Of a stretch of 64,000 nucleotides of DNA, positions 37,999-46,399 are shown one piece after another. Position 1 is the first letter of the stretch, and each line of letters begins with the position of its first letter. Under the pieces are notes generated by a model, which saw only the letters and a program-made list of their open reading frames with translations, was not told where the DNA came from and ran no database searches. Source of the DNA: an uncultured Bacteroidales bacterium. GTDB lineage: Bacteria > Bacteroidota > Bacteroidia > Bacteroidales > UBA932. Both the position numbers and the translations under genes were made by a program. Where the stretch lies: contig ONQC01000003.1 in NCBI GenBank assembly GCA_900319855.1, forward strand, positions 1-64,000. Reading direction: 5' to 3'.

Positions 37999-39501
37999 AT
38001 GCCTGACGCCAAACGGACCCCCCGCAGGAAAAGTCAGGACGTCAACTTGGATACACTGGGGCTTGAGATGGGGAACAAACCGCCTCAAGCTCTTGATTTC
38101 GAGGAGGCGGTCCTGGGAGCGCTGCTCATTGAACCGAGCTGCGTGGACGAGGCTATGGAGGAGCTGACGCCCTCCTGCTTCTATGACCCCAAGCACAAGA
38201 TGATTTTCGAGGCCATGGTCTCGCTGGTCAACGAACATGTCGCCCTGGACCTGCTGAGCGTCTCGCAGAAACTCCATGAGCGTGGCCAGCTCGAAGAGAT
38301 TGGCGGTGCCGTGCGCCTGGCCTCCCTGAGCCAGAAGATCGGCGCGGCCGCCCATGTCGAGTACTATATCAAGATTCTCAAGCAGAAGACGATCCAGCGG
38401 GACCTGATCACGGCCTCGTTCGACATCCTCAAGAATTCCTACGACGACTCGGTCGATGTCGACGACCTGATCGACATGTCCCAGTCGAAGATCTTCGCGG
38501 CCATCCAGAATAACGTCAAGAAAGACGTGCAGGAGATCGGCTCGGTCATCAAGTCCGCCATGGAAGACGTGGAGCGCATGCAGTCCCAGAGCGGACTGAG
38601 CGGCGTCCCTTCCGGCTACCCGTCAATCGACAAGGTGACCATGGGCTGGCAGCCCTCCGACCTGATCATCCTGGCCGCCCGCCCTTCCGTGGGTAAGACG
38701 GCGTTCGCGCTCAACATCGCCCGCAATGCGGCGGTCGACCACAACATGCCCGTCGCCATCTTCTCCCTGGAAATGCCGGCCATCCAGCTGGCCAAGCGTC
38801 TGATGACCTCCGAGTCCGGCCTGCCCGCCGACAAGATCAAGGGCGGTACCAAGCTGGACGCCCATGAGTGGGAGCAGCTGGAATACCGGCTCAAGGCACT
38901 TTCGAAAGCCCCTCTGTACGTGGATGATACCCCGGGCCTCCCGATCATGGAGTTCCGGACCAAGGTCAAGCGTCTGGTCAAGAGCAAGGGTGTCCGCCTG
39001 GTCATCGTCGACTACCTCCAGCTGATGCAGGGCCCTGCCGAGCTGCGGGGCATGCGCGAGCAGGAGGTCGCCGCGATCTCCCGTACCCTGAAGATGACCG
39101 CCAAGGAACTCAACGTTCCGATCATCGCCTTGTCCCAGCTGTCCCGAGACGCGGTCAAGCGCGCCGGCAGCAACGGCAAGCCGATGCTCAGCGACTTGCG
39201 TGAATCCGGTTCCATCGAGCAGGATGCCGACATGGTCATCTTCGTCCACCGTCCCGATTACCTGGGCCTTTCCGAGACCGAAAACGGCAAGGAAACCACC
39301 CAGATCATCATCGCGAAGCACCGCAACGGCGAGACCTGCGATATCGACATGCTCTTCAAGAGCGAGCAGGTGCGCTTCGTCGAACTCGACCAGACCCTGG
39401 TGGCCCAGGCCGAGTCGATGGAATACCCGTCGGCCATGAATATGGATTTCCCGACCGGCGGCTATGGCGGCGACGACTTCGGCAACAGCAGTTTCCAATG
39501 A
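37999..39501 (+). CDS. dnaB: Replicative DNA helicase DnaB
   Basis: This 500-residue enzyme is the hexameric 5'-3' helicase of the replication fork. The N-terminal helical domain starts at ALDFEEAVLGALLIEP. The RecA-like domain has Walker A (ARPSVGKTAFALN, near residue 230), the FSLEMPAIQLAKRL helix, Walker B (LVIVDYLQLM) and a C-terminal arginine finger region (IIAKHRNGETCDI). No intein is present. Its length is normal. Its last bases overlap the DUF3108 gene by 4 (ATGA). Confidence 0.97.
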   Translation: MPDAKRTPRRKSQDVNLDTLGLEMGNKPPQALDFEEAVLGALLIEPSCVDEAMEELTPSCFYDPKHKMIFEAMVSLVNEHVALDLLSVSQKLHERGQLEEIGGAVRLASLSQKIGAAAHVEYYIKILKQKTIQRDLITASFDILKNSYDDSVDVDDLIDMSQSKIFAAIQNNVKKDVQEIGSVIKSAMEDVERMQSQSGLSGVPSGYPSIDKVTMGWQPSDLIILAARPSVGKTAFALNIARNAAVDHNMPVAIFSLEMPAIQLAKRLMTSESGLPADKIKGGTKLDAHEWEQLEYRLKALSKAPLYVDDTPGLPIMEFRTKVKRLVKSKGVRLVIVDYLQLMQGPAELRGMREQEVAAISRTLKMTAKELNVPIIALSQLSRDAVKRAGSNGKPMLSDLRESGSIEQDADMVIFVHRPDYLGLSETENGKETTQIIIAKHRNGETCDIDMLFKSEQVRFVELDQTLVAQAESMEYPSAMNMDFPTGGYGGDDFGNSSFQ

Positions 39502-40358
39502 TCCGCAGAATCCTCATGACCCTGACGGTGCTGGCGCTCCTGACGCCGGCCCTGTCCCTGTCCGCCCAGCGAAGCGGGTGCATCCCGGTCCACGGCCTGA
39601 CGCGCAGCGAACTGGCCTACGACGGCGGGGAGCGCATGTCGTTCGTGATCCACTATAAGTGGGGCATTATCAATGCGGACGTGGCTTCGGCCTCGGTGTC
39701 GCTGGATACCACGGTCCTGGCTGGCCGCAAGGTATTCAATGGCAGGATCTTCGGCCAGAATGCCAAGAAATTCGACCCCTTCTTCAAGATGCGGGAGGAT
39801 TTCCGCACCTGGTTCACCCTTGACGGTCTGGAGCCGCGGCGTTTCACGCGCGATTCCAAGGAAGGCAACTGGTTCGCGACCAATGAGTATTCCTTTGACT
39901 GGGGCAGCAAACAGATTCATGCCGCCCTCGAGAGCAAGTCGAAAGGACCGCGGTCCATGGACCTGCCCCTGACGGATTGCACCTTCGACGTGCTGTCCCT
40001 GTTTTATTTCGCCCGCAACCTGGATTTCTCCCGCGTGGAGCCCGGTAAGAAATATCCGCTGACCTTCGCAGTTGATGACGATATCTGCAATATCTATTTC
40101 ATTTACAAGGGCGTTGAGGTGAAGAACATAAAAGGGATCGGCAAGGTCCGGACCCGCCGTTTCACCGTTTCCCTGGCTTCCGGCCAGGTCTTCGGCGAGG
40201 ATGGGGGAGCGGCCGGCGACATGTGGTTCACCGACGACGACAACCGTCTGCTGGTCTGGTTCGATACGCCGATCCGGATCGGCCACATCTATGGCCGCCT
40301 GACGGCCTGGGACGGCGCGAAGCATCCGTTTGACGCTTTGGTGGAGCCTGCCCGATGA
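39498..40358 (+). CDS. DUF3108-family secreted protein
   Basis: This 286-residue protein has a signal peptide (LTVLALLTPALSLSAQ) and a body matching DUF3108, with YDGGERMSFVIHYKWGIINAD near the start and TFDVLSLFYFARN in the middle. The family is a periplasmic beta-rich fold of unknown function that resembles lipid-binding or LolB-like folds. It overlaps dnaB upstream and the RseC-like gene downstream by 4 bases each, so the three are translationally coupled. A link to the envelope is likely; the specific role is unknown. Confidence 0.9.
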   Translation: MIRRILMTLTVLALLTPALSLSAQRSGCIPVHGLTRSELAYDGGERMSFVIHYKWGIINADVASASVSLDTTVLAGRKVFNGRIFGQNAKKFDPFFKMREDFRTWFTLDGLEPRRFTRDSKEGNWFATNEYSFDWGSKQIHAALESKSKGPRSMDLPLTDCTFDVLSLFYFARNLDFSRVEPGKKYPLTFAVDDDICNIYFIYKGVEVKNIKGIGKVRTRRFTVSLASGQVFGEDGGAAGDMWFTDDDNRLLVWFDTPIRIGHIYGRLTAWDGAKHPFDALVEPAR

Positions 40359-40771
40359 GCCAGGAAATCTCTCATACCGGAAAAGTCCTCTCCGTCGGTC
40401 CGAAGGTGACGACGGTGGAGATCGTTTCGAAGTCGGCCTGTGCCTCCTGCCATGCGGCCGGCCTCTGCACGGCGTTCGAGTCGGTGCAGAAACAGGTCGA
40501 GGTCCCGACCGACCCCGCCGCCGGGTTCACCCCGGGCGAGGAAGTGGAAGTGACGCTGCGCGGCAGCCTGGGGACGAAAGCCGTCCTGCTGGCTTATGTC
40601 GTCCCCCTTTTCATTTTACTGATTTTAGTCGTATCTTTGTCATTTACGGATATGCACGAACTGGCGGTCGCGGCCGCCGGGCTGGGCGGCATGGCCGTCT
40701 GGTACGGGATCCTCTGGTTTTTCCGGGGATCGCTGGAGCGTGAATACCGGTTTTATGCAAGACGAAAGTAA
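40355..40771 (+). CDS. RseC/MucC-family membrane protein
   Basis: This 138-residue protein has a cytoplasmic cysteine motif (CASCHAAGLC) near the N-terminus and two transmembrane helices at about residues 76-97 and 101-122. It fits the RseC/MucC family, which in other bacteria is linked to SoxR reduction and found with rsx/rnf genes. Here it is 17 bases before rnfB, the usual place in Bacteroidales, so a role in assembling or linking the Rnf complex is likely. A promoter-like TATCTTTG lies inside the gene. Confidence 0.9.
   Translation: MSQEISHTGKVLSVGPKVTTVEIVSKSACASCHAAGLCTAFESVQKQVEVPTDPAAGFTPGEEVEVTLRGSLGTKAVLLAYVVPLFILLILVVSLSFTDMHELAVAAAGLGGMAVWYGILWFFRGSLEREYRFYARRK
40608..40639 (+). 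promoter_or_regulatory. Possible internal promoter for the rnf operon
   Basis: TATCTTTG at 40632-40639 lies inside the RseC-like coding sequence, in a short AT-rich island. TTTT at 40608-40611 could serve as a -33 element 20 bases upstream. It would start transcription about 140 bases before rnfB. Confidence 0.4.
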
Positions 40772-40788
40772 TATAAACCTAAATACTT

Positions 40789-41748
40789 ATGTCAACAACA
40801 ATTATCTGGACCATTGCCATTATCGCCATCCTCGGTGGCCTGCTGGCGCTCGTCCTCTACTTTGTGGCTGAAAAGTTCAAGGTAGTGGAAGACCCGCGCA
40901 TCGACGAGGTGGAGAAGGTAATGCCCGGGGCTAACTGCGGCGGCTGCGGTTTCGCGGGCTGCCGTGCGTTCGCGGACGCCGCCGTCAAGGCGCCGAACCT
41001 GGACAACAATTACTGTCCGGTGGGCGGCAACGACGTGATGAAGAAGGTGGCTGCGATCCTCGGGTACGAAATCAAGGAAAAGGCTCCGATGGTGGCGGTT
41101 GTCCGCTGCAACGGCAGCTGTGAGAACCGTCCCAAGACCAACGAGTACGATGGTGCGTCATCCTGCAAGGTGAAGGCCGCCCTGTACAGCGGTGATACCG
41201 GCTGCGCTTTCGGCTGCCTGGGTTGCGGGGACTGCGTGGCCGCCTGCCAGTTCGGCGCGCTGTCCATGGACCCTGTCACCGGCCTTCCGGTCGTGGACGA
41301 GAGCAAGTGTACCGCTTGCGGCGCCTGTACGAAGGCTTGCCCGAAACAGATCATCGAGCTCCGTGCCAAGGGCCCGCGCGGCATGCGCATGTATGTCAGC
41401 TGCGTCAACAAGGACAAGGGACCGGCCGTCAAGAAGGCCTGCGCCGCCGGCTGCATCGGCTGCGGCATCTGCCAGAAGACCTGCCAGCACGGTGCGATCA
41501 CCGTCGAGAACAATGTCGCTTACATCGACTATACCAAGTGCAAGCTTTGCCGTGAGTGCGAGGCGATGTGCCCGACCGGCGCCATCCATGGCGTGGGCTT
41601 CCCGAAGCCGCTGGACAAGGAGGCTGTGAAGACCCGCATCCAGGAGCGCCAGAAGAAGGCCCGCGAGGCCGCTGCCGCCGCCGCTGCTGCCGCCAAGGCC
41701 GCCGCGGAAGCCGCTGAACCTGTAAAGAAGGAGGAAAACAATGGCTAA
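40789..41748 (+). CDS. rnfB: Rnf electron transport complex subunit B
   Basis: This 319-residue membrane-attached ferredoxin feeds electrons from reduced ferredoxin into Rnf. An N-terminal transmembrane helix spans about residues 4-25. The [4Fe-4S] site follows (NCGGCGFAGC, near 46), then several clusters: CAFGCLGCGDCVAACQF, CTACGACTKACP, CIGCGICQKTCQ and CKLCRECEAMCP. The C-terminus is an unusual run of alanines and lysines (about 285-310). It is first of six rnf genes in the order B, C, D, G, E, A. It overlaps rnfC by 8 bases, with an AAGGAGG site before the rnfC start. Confidence 0.96.
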   Translation: MSTTIIWTIAIIAILGGLLALVLYFVAEKFKVVEDPRIDEVEKVMPGANCGGCGFAGCRAFADAAVKAPNLDNNYCPVGGNDVMKKVAAILGYEIKEKAPMVAVVRCNGSCENRPKTNEYDGASSCKVKAALYSGDTGCAFGCLGCGDCVAACQFGALSMDPVTGLPVVDESKCTACGACTKACPKQIIELRAKGPRGMRMYVSCVNKDKGPAVKKACAAGCIGCGICQKTCQHGAITVENNVAYIDYTKCKLCRECEAMCPTGAIHGVGFPKPLDKEAVKTRIQERQKKAREAAAAAAAAAKAAAEAAEPVKKEENNG

Positions 41749-43129
41749 GATCACATTCTCCCTGGGCGGCGTCCATCCGGACGACGCCAAACTTGCCAAG
41801 GACCGTCCCATCGAGGTCCTGCCGCTTCCGCAGACCGTCTATGTCTCCATGGCCCAGCACCTGGGCGCTCCGGCCAAGCCGGTGGTCGCCGTCGGTGACG
41901 TGGTGAAGACCGGACAGGTCATCGCCGAACCGGGCGGTTTCATTTCCGCTTTCGTGCATGCTCCGGCCAGCGGTACCGTCAAGTCCATTGCTCCGCGCAA
42001 GGACCTGGCCGGCAACTGGATGACCCATATCGAGATCGCCGTGGAAGGGGACGAGTGGGCTGAAGGGATCGACCTGAGCGATACGCTGGTCACCGAGATC
42101 CCCGAAGACCGCGCTTTCATCCTCGACCGCATCAAGGCCAACGGCGTCGTCGGCCTGGGCGGTGCGACCTTCCCGACCCATGTCAAGCTGAACCCGGCTC
42201 CGGGCAGCGTGGCCGAATGCCTGATCATCAACGGCGCCGAGTGCGAACCGTACCTGACCAGCGACTACCGCATCATGCTCGAGCATCCGAAGGAGATCGT
42301 CCTCGGCGCGGCCATCATGCAGAAGGTCCTGGGCGGCTGCAAGTGCGTGATCGGCATTGAAGAGAACAAGCCGGCCGCCATCGAGAAGATGCGCGCGGCC
42401 GTGGGCGAACTGCATCTGGGCAATATCGAGGTTGTCAGCCTCAAGAAGAAATATCCGCAGGGCGGTGAAAAACAGCTCATCGACGCCGTGATGCACCGTC
42501 AGGTCGGCTCCGGCGGCCTCCCGATCAGCGTGGGTGCCGTCGTCCAGAACGTCGCTACGTCCCTGGCTGTCTATGAGGCGGTCCAGAAGAACAAGCCGTT
42601 GATCACCAATACCCTGACGATCACCGGTGACTGCCTCCCCGTCGAGAAGATGCACAACTACCTGTTCCGCATTGGCATGCCGCTTAGCTACATCGCCGAG
42701 CAGGCTGGCGGCGTCCCCGAGGGCGCGGCCAAGCTGATCAGCGGTGGCCCGATGATGGGCAAGGCGATCGCCAACCTCGACGCCTGCACCGTCAAGGGTT
42801 CCTCCTCGATCCTGTACCTCTCAGAAGCGGCGACCCGCCGCGAACCCGAAACCAACTGCATCCGCTGCGGCAAGTGCGCCGAGGCCTGCCCGATGGGCTT
42901 GGAACCGTTCCTGCTCAACAAGCTCGCCCGCGCCGGCAAGACCGATGAACTGGAGGCCAATGCCGTCCAGGACTGCATCGAGTGCGGCTGCTGCCTCTAT
43001 ACCTGCCCGGCCCACCTTCCGCTGCTGGACATCATCCGCCAGGCCAAGGGCCAGGTGATGGGTATCATCCGCGCCCGCGCCGCGGCTGCAAAAGCCGCTG
43101 CCGAGGCTGCGAAGGCCGCGAAGAATTAA
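41741..43129 (+). CDS. rnfC: Rnf electron transport complex subunit C
   Basis: This 462-residue peripheral subunit carries the NADH and FMN site and links to RnfB. It has the NADH-binding GLGGATFPTHVK (near 140) and the FMN-binding acidic NGAECEPYLTSD. Two C-terminal [4Fe-4S] clusters follow (CIRCGKCAEACPMGL near 370 and CIECGCCLYTCPA near 410). The protein ends in an Ala/Lys-rich tail like RnfB. The length is typical of short Bacteroidales RnfC. In Rnf, electrons pass from ferredoxin to NAD+ with outward pumping of Na+ or H+. Confidence 0.96.
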   Translation: MAKITFSLGGVHPDDAKLAKDRPIEVLPLPQTVYVSMAQHLGAPAKPVVAVGDVVKTGQVIAEPGGFISAFVHAPASGTVKSIAPRKDLAGNWMTHIEIAVEGDEWAEGIDLSDTLVTEIPEDRAFILDRIKANGVVGLGGATFPTHVKLNPAPGSVAECLIINGAECEPYLTSDYRIMLEHPKEIVLGAAIMQKVLGGCKCVIGIEENKPAAIEKMRAAVGELHLGNIEVVSLKKKYPQGGEKQLIDAVMHRQVGSGGLPISVGAVVQNVATSLAVYEAVQKNKPLITNTLTITGDCLPVEKMHNYLFRIGMPLSYIAEQAGGVPEGAAKLISGGPMMGKAIANLDACTVKGSSSILYLSEAATRREPETNCIRCGKCAEACPMGLEPFLLNKLARAGKTDELEANAVQDCIECGCCLYTCPAHLPLLDIIRQAKGQVMGIIRARAAAAKAAAEAAKAAKN

Positions 43130-43149
43130 CCTGATAAATGCAAAGTACG

Positions 43150-44133
43150 ATGAATAAAATGTTGGTTTCACCTTCTCCGCACATCCATTCGGCCGTCTCT
43201 ACGACGAGCCTGATGCGTGACGTGGTCATCGCCCTGCTGCCGGCCGCCATCTGTTCCGTCGTCTTCTATGGCTGGATGGAACTGCTGATCCTGGCTGTGA
43301 GCGTGGCGTCCTGCGTCCTGCTGGAGTATGTCATCACCCGATACCTGATGAAGGCCCCGAGCACCATCTGCGACCTGTCCGCTGTCGTGACCGGTCTGCT
43401 GCTCGGCCTCAACCTTCCTGCTACGACCCCCTGGTGGGTCGTCCTCATCGGCGCCGTCGTCGCCATCGGCGTGGCGAAGATGAGTTTCGGCGGCCTCGGC
43501 CAGAACCCTTTCAACCCGGCGCTTACCGCCCGTGTGTTCCTGCTGGTCTCCTATCCGACCTACATGACGCACTGGGAGGCTCCGCAGGGTCTCTTCGGCG
43601 TCGACGCCGTGACCGGTCCGACTCCGCTCGGTATGGTCAAGGAAGGCTTGCTCCAAGGCCAGACCGTTCCGCAGATCATGTCCGACAATGGCCTGAGCTA
43701 CAGCCAGATGCTGTTTGCCAACATCGGCGGAACCGCCGGTGAGGTCTGTGCCCTGGCCCTGCTGGCAGGGTTTGTCTATCTGCTCGTCCGCCGGGTTATC
43801 CGCCCGCACATCACCCTGAGCATCTGGGCGACCGTCGCCCTGGTCAGCCTGATCTTCTGGCTGGCGTCTCCAGACCGCTTCACCGATCCGCTCTTCAACC
43901 TGCTGACCGGCGGTATGATCCTCGGTTCCTGCTTCATGGCGACCGACTACGTCACCAGCCCGATGAGTGTCAAGGGCGGGATCATCTTTGGTATCGGCAT
44001 CGGTTTCATCACCATGATGATCCGTTACTTCGGTTCCTATCCGGAAGGCATGTCGTTCGCGATCCTGATCATGAACGCCTTCGTTCCGCTGCTGAACATG
44101 TGGTTCCACCAGAAAAAATACGGGAGGAAATAA
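43150..44133 (+). CDS. rnfD: Rnf electron transport complex subunit D
   Basis: This integral membrane subunit of about 327 residues carries a covalent FMN and part of the ion path. It opens MNKMLVSPSPHIH, the standard RnfD start, and has about nine transmembrane helices. The FMN attachment motif is VDAVTGPTPLG near residue 155, where the threonine would be modified. GQNPFNPALTARVFL and GSCFMATDYVTSPM are family hallmarks. I prefer ATG 43150 to 43138 because of the conserved opening. Confidence 0.94.
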   Translation: MNKMLVSPSPHIHSAVSTTSLMRDVVIALLPAAICSVVFYGWMELLILAVSVASCVLLEYVITRYLMKAPSTICDLSAVVTGLLLGLNLPATTPWWVVLIGAVVAIGVAKMSFGGLGQNPFNPALTARVFLLVSYPTYMTHWEAPQGLFGVDAVTGPTPLGMVKEGLLQGQTVPQIMSDNGLSYSQMLFANIGGTAGEVCALALLAGFVYLLVRRVIRPHITLSIWATVALVSLIFWLASPDRFTDPLFNLLTGGMILGSCFMATDYVTSPMSVKGGIIFGIGIGFITMMIRYFGSYPEGMSFAILIMNAFVPLLNMWFHQKKYGRK

Positions 44134-44136
44134 GCC

Positions 44137-44709
44137 ATGGCCGTACAATCCAATCTCAAGAACATGTTCGTGTGCCTCTTCGGCACCTGCCTGGTCTGCT
44201 CGGCCCTGCTGGCCGGCGTGTACGCCATGACCAAGGCTCCGATCGACGCGACCAACGCCCGGCTCCTCAAGGAAGCCGTCGGCGCCGTCCTGCCTGAAGG
44301 TGGGGAACTCTCCGACGCCCAGACGCTGGAAGTCGGCGGACAGCCCTCCGAGTATTATGTCCTGAACCAGGACGGGACCCCGGCCGCCTATGCGGTCAAG
44401 TCCACCGTCGTGGGCTTCGGCGGCCCGCTGACCCTGATGGTCGGCGTGACGGCTGACGGCACTGTCTACAATACCTCCGTCCTTTCCCACTCCGAGACTC
44501 CGGGTCTCGGCGCGAAATGCACCACGGACGAGAAGTTCATGGCGCAGTGGAAAGGCTTCAATCCGGCTGAAAAGATCCTCAAGGTCAAGAAGGACAACGG
44601 CGATGTGGATGCGATCACCGCTTCCACCATCACCTCCCGTGCCTATACCCTGGCCGTGGAGAACGCCGTCAATGCACTCAAATCGATAGGAGGGCTTAAC
44701 AATGACTAA
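44137..44709 (+). CDS. rnfG: Rnf electron transport complex subunit G
   Basis: This 190-residue subunit has one N-terminal transmembrane helix (about residues 10-32) and a periplasmic domain with a covalent FMN. The attachment motif DAITASTITSRA lies near residue 166. It differs from the more usual SGATxSS-type sequence but keeps the threonines. It is encoded 3 bases after rnfD, and its last bases overlap rnfE by 8. Confidence 0.94.
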   Translation: MAVQSNLKNMFVCLFGTCLVCSALLAGVYAMTKAPIDATNARLLKEAVGAVLPEGGELSDAQTLEVGGQPSEYYVLNQDGTPAAYAVKSTVVGFGGPLTLMVGVTADGTVYNTSVLSHSETPGLGAKCTTDEKFMAQWKGFNPAEKILKVKKDNGDVDAITASTITSRAYTLAVENAVNALKSIGGLNND

Positions 44710-45286
44710 ACTGCAACTCATTACCAAGGGATTTGTCAAAGACAACCCGACCTTCGTCCTGCTGCTCGGCATGTGTCCGACCCTGGCGACGACCACTTCC
44801 GCCATCAACGGCCTGAGCATGGGTCTTGCCACCCTGTTCGTCCTGGTCCTGGCCAACATGGCCATCTCCGCCGTGGCTCCGGTCGTTCCGGACAAGGTCC
44901 ATATCCCGGTCTATATCGTCATCATCGCGACCTTCGTGACCCTGCTGCAACTGCTGATGCAGGCCTTCGTGCCGGACATCTATGCGACCCTCGGCCTGTT
45001 CATCCCGCTGATCGTCGTGAACTGTATCGTGCTCGGCCGTGCGGAAGCGTTCGCCAACAAGAACACGGTGCTCGACTCCGCCCTGGACGGCCTCGGTGTC
45101 GGCCTCGGTTTCACCTGCTCGCTGACGGTCCTTGGCATCGTGCGTGAGATCCTCGGCAGCGGTTCCGTCTTCGGCTGGAAGTTCATCTCCGGCGACGGCA
45201 TGCTCGCCTTCGTCATGGCCCCGGGTGCCTTCCTGGCGCTGGGGTACCTGATGGTGCTTTTCAACAAGTTCGTGGCTAAGAAATAA
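44702..45286 (+). CDS. rnfE: Rnf electron transport complex subunit E
   Basis: This 194-residue integral membrane subunit has about six transmembrane helices. The conserved FVKDNPTFVLLLGMCPTLA at the start, with its cysteine, and the central IVVNCIVLGRAEAFA are diagnostic of RnfE. RnfE and RnfA form a pseudo-symmetric pair that holds an iron site in the membrane. It ends 12 bases before rnfA with AAGGAGG between. Confidence 0.96.
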   Translation: MTKLQLITKGFVKDNPTFVLLLGMCPTLATTTSAINGLSMGLATLFVLVLANMAISAVAPVVPDKVHIPVYIVIIATFVTLLQLLMQAFVPDIYATLGLFIPLIVVNCIVLGRAEAFANKNTVLDSALDGLGVGLGFTCSLTVLGIVREILGSGSVFGWKFISGDGMLAFVMAPGAFLALGYLMVLFNKFVAKK

Positions 45287-45298
45287 GGAGGAAACGTT

Positions 45299-45898
45299 AT
45301 GGAAATCTTATTGATCATCGTTTCGGCGATCTTCGTCAACAACATCGTCCTGGCGCAGTTCCTGGGTATCTGCCCGTTCCTGGGTGTGTCCAACAAGCTC
45401 TCCACGGCAACCGGCATGTCCGCCGCCGTCTGCTTCGTCATCACCCTGGCGACCCTGGTGACCTACTTGCTCAACAAGTACCTCCTCCTGCCGTTCCAGC
45501 TGGAATTCCTGCAGACAATCTCCTTCATCCTCGTCATCGCCGCCCTCGTGCAGATGGTCGAGATCGTGCTGAAGAAGATGAGCCCGTCCCTGTATCAGGC
45601 CCTCGGTATCTATCTCCCGCTGATCACCACCAACTGCGCCGTCCTCGGCGTGGCCATGAATGTCGTGCAGAAAGAGTATACCTTCGGCCTTCCGTCCCAT
45701 ATGCTCGGTCTGGGCGAGGCGGTCCTTTATGCCTTTGCGACCTCCCTCGGCTACGGCCTGGCCATGGTCATCTTCGCCGGCCTGCGCGAACAGCTCGCGC
45801 TGAGCAGCGTTCCGAAGGCGTTCAAGGGCATTCCGATCGCGCTGATCACCGTCGGTATCCTGGCGATGGCCTTCATGGGCTTCTCCGGTATTGCATAG
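45299..45898 (+). CDS. rnfA: Rnf electron transport complex subunit A
   Basis: This 199-residue membrane subunit completes the complex. It has six predicted helices, NNIVLAQFLGICPFLGVSN near the start and ITTNCAVLGVAMN in the middle, each with a cysteine matching the one in RnfE. It is last of the rnf genes. No clear terminator follows, and a small outer membrane protein gene begins 24 bases later, so readthrough is possible. Confidence 0.96.
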   Translation: MEILLIIVSAIFVNNIVLAQFLGICPFLGVSNKLSTATGMSAAVCFVITLATLVTYLLNKYLLLPFQLEFLQTISFILVIAALVQMVEIVLKKMSPSLYQALGIYLPLITTNCAVLGVAMNVVQKEYTFGLPSHMLGLGEAVLYAFATSLGYGLAMVIFAGLREQLALSSVPKAFKGIPIALITVGILAMAFMGFSGIA

Positions 45899-45922
45899 TA
45901 TTAAAACCTTAATAAAGAGATT

Positions 45923-46390
45923 ATGAAAAAGATCGTTTTGATTGCGGCGGCCATTCTCGGCCTGTCCCTCGCTGCCTCCGCTCAGCCGAAGGCCATCGGT
46001 ATCCGTGGTTTCTTTGAGCAGTGGCAGTTCAGCTACGAACATTACCTGGGCGATCCGAACTTTCTGGAAATCGATCTGGGCGCTTCGTCTTATTCCCATA
46101 ACAATACGGGTGTCGATATCGTCGGCACATACAATTTCATGGTTTGGCGTCCCGACTGGACGCCGCGCGGCGACTGGGGTATGTATGTGGGTCCCGGCGT
46201 AGCCGTCGGTACCTGGTACAATAAGGAGTCTGACAAGAGCAAGGCTTATTTCGGTCTCGTGGGCCAGTTCGGCCTGGAGTATACCTTCTGGTTCCCGCTC
46301 CAACTCTCCGTCGATGTGCGTCCGCTGATTCCGTTCGGCGACCGCGATTTCTATTTCTATCCGGCACTCAGCGTCCGTTATTCCTTCTAA
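45923..46390 (+). CDS. Small outer membrane beta-barrel protein
   Basis: This 155-residue protein has a signal peptide (LIAAAILGLSLAASAQ). Alternating amphipathic strands and a terminal SVRYSF are typical of a small barrel of about eight strands. I do not assign a specific function. It lies between rnfA (24 bases) and the first gene of the polyene cluster (9 bases), with no terminator on either side. It could be co-transcribed with either group. A role in the envelope is the only safe statement. Confidence 0.82.
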   Translation: MKKIVLIAAAILGLSLAASAQPKAIGIRGFFEQWQFSYEHYLGDPNFLEIDLGASSYSHNNTGVDIVGTYNFMVWRPDWTPRGDWGMYVGPGVAVGTWYNKESDKSKAYFGLVGQFGLEYTFWFPLQLSVDVRPLIPFGDRDFYFYPALSVRYSF

Positions 46391-46399
46391 ACCTGCGGC

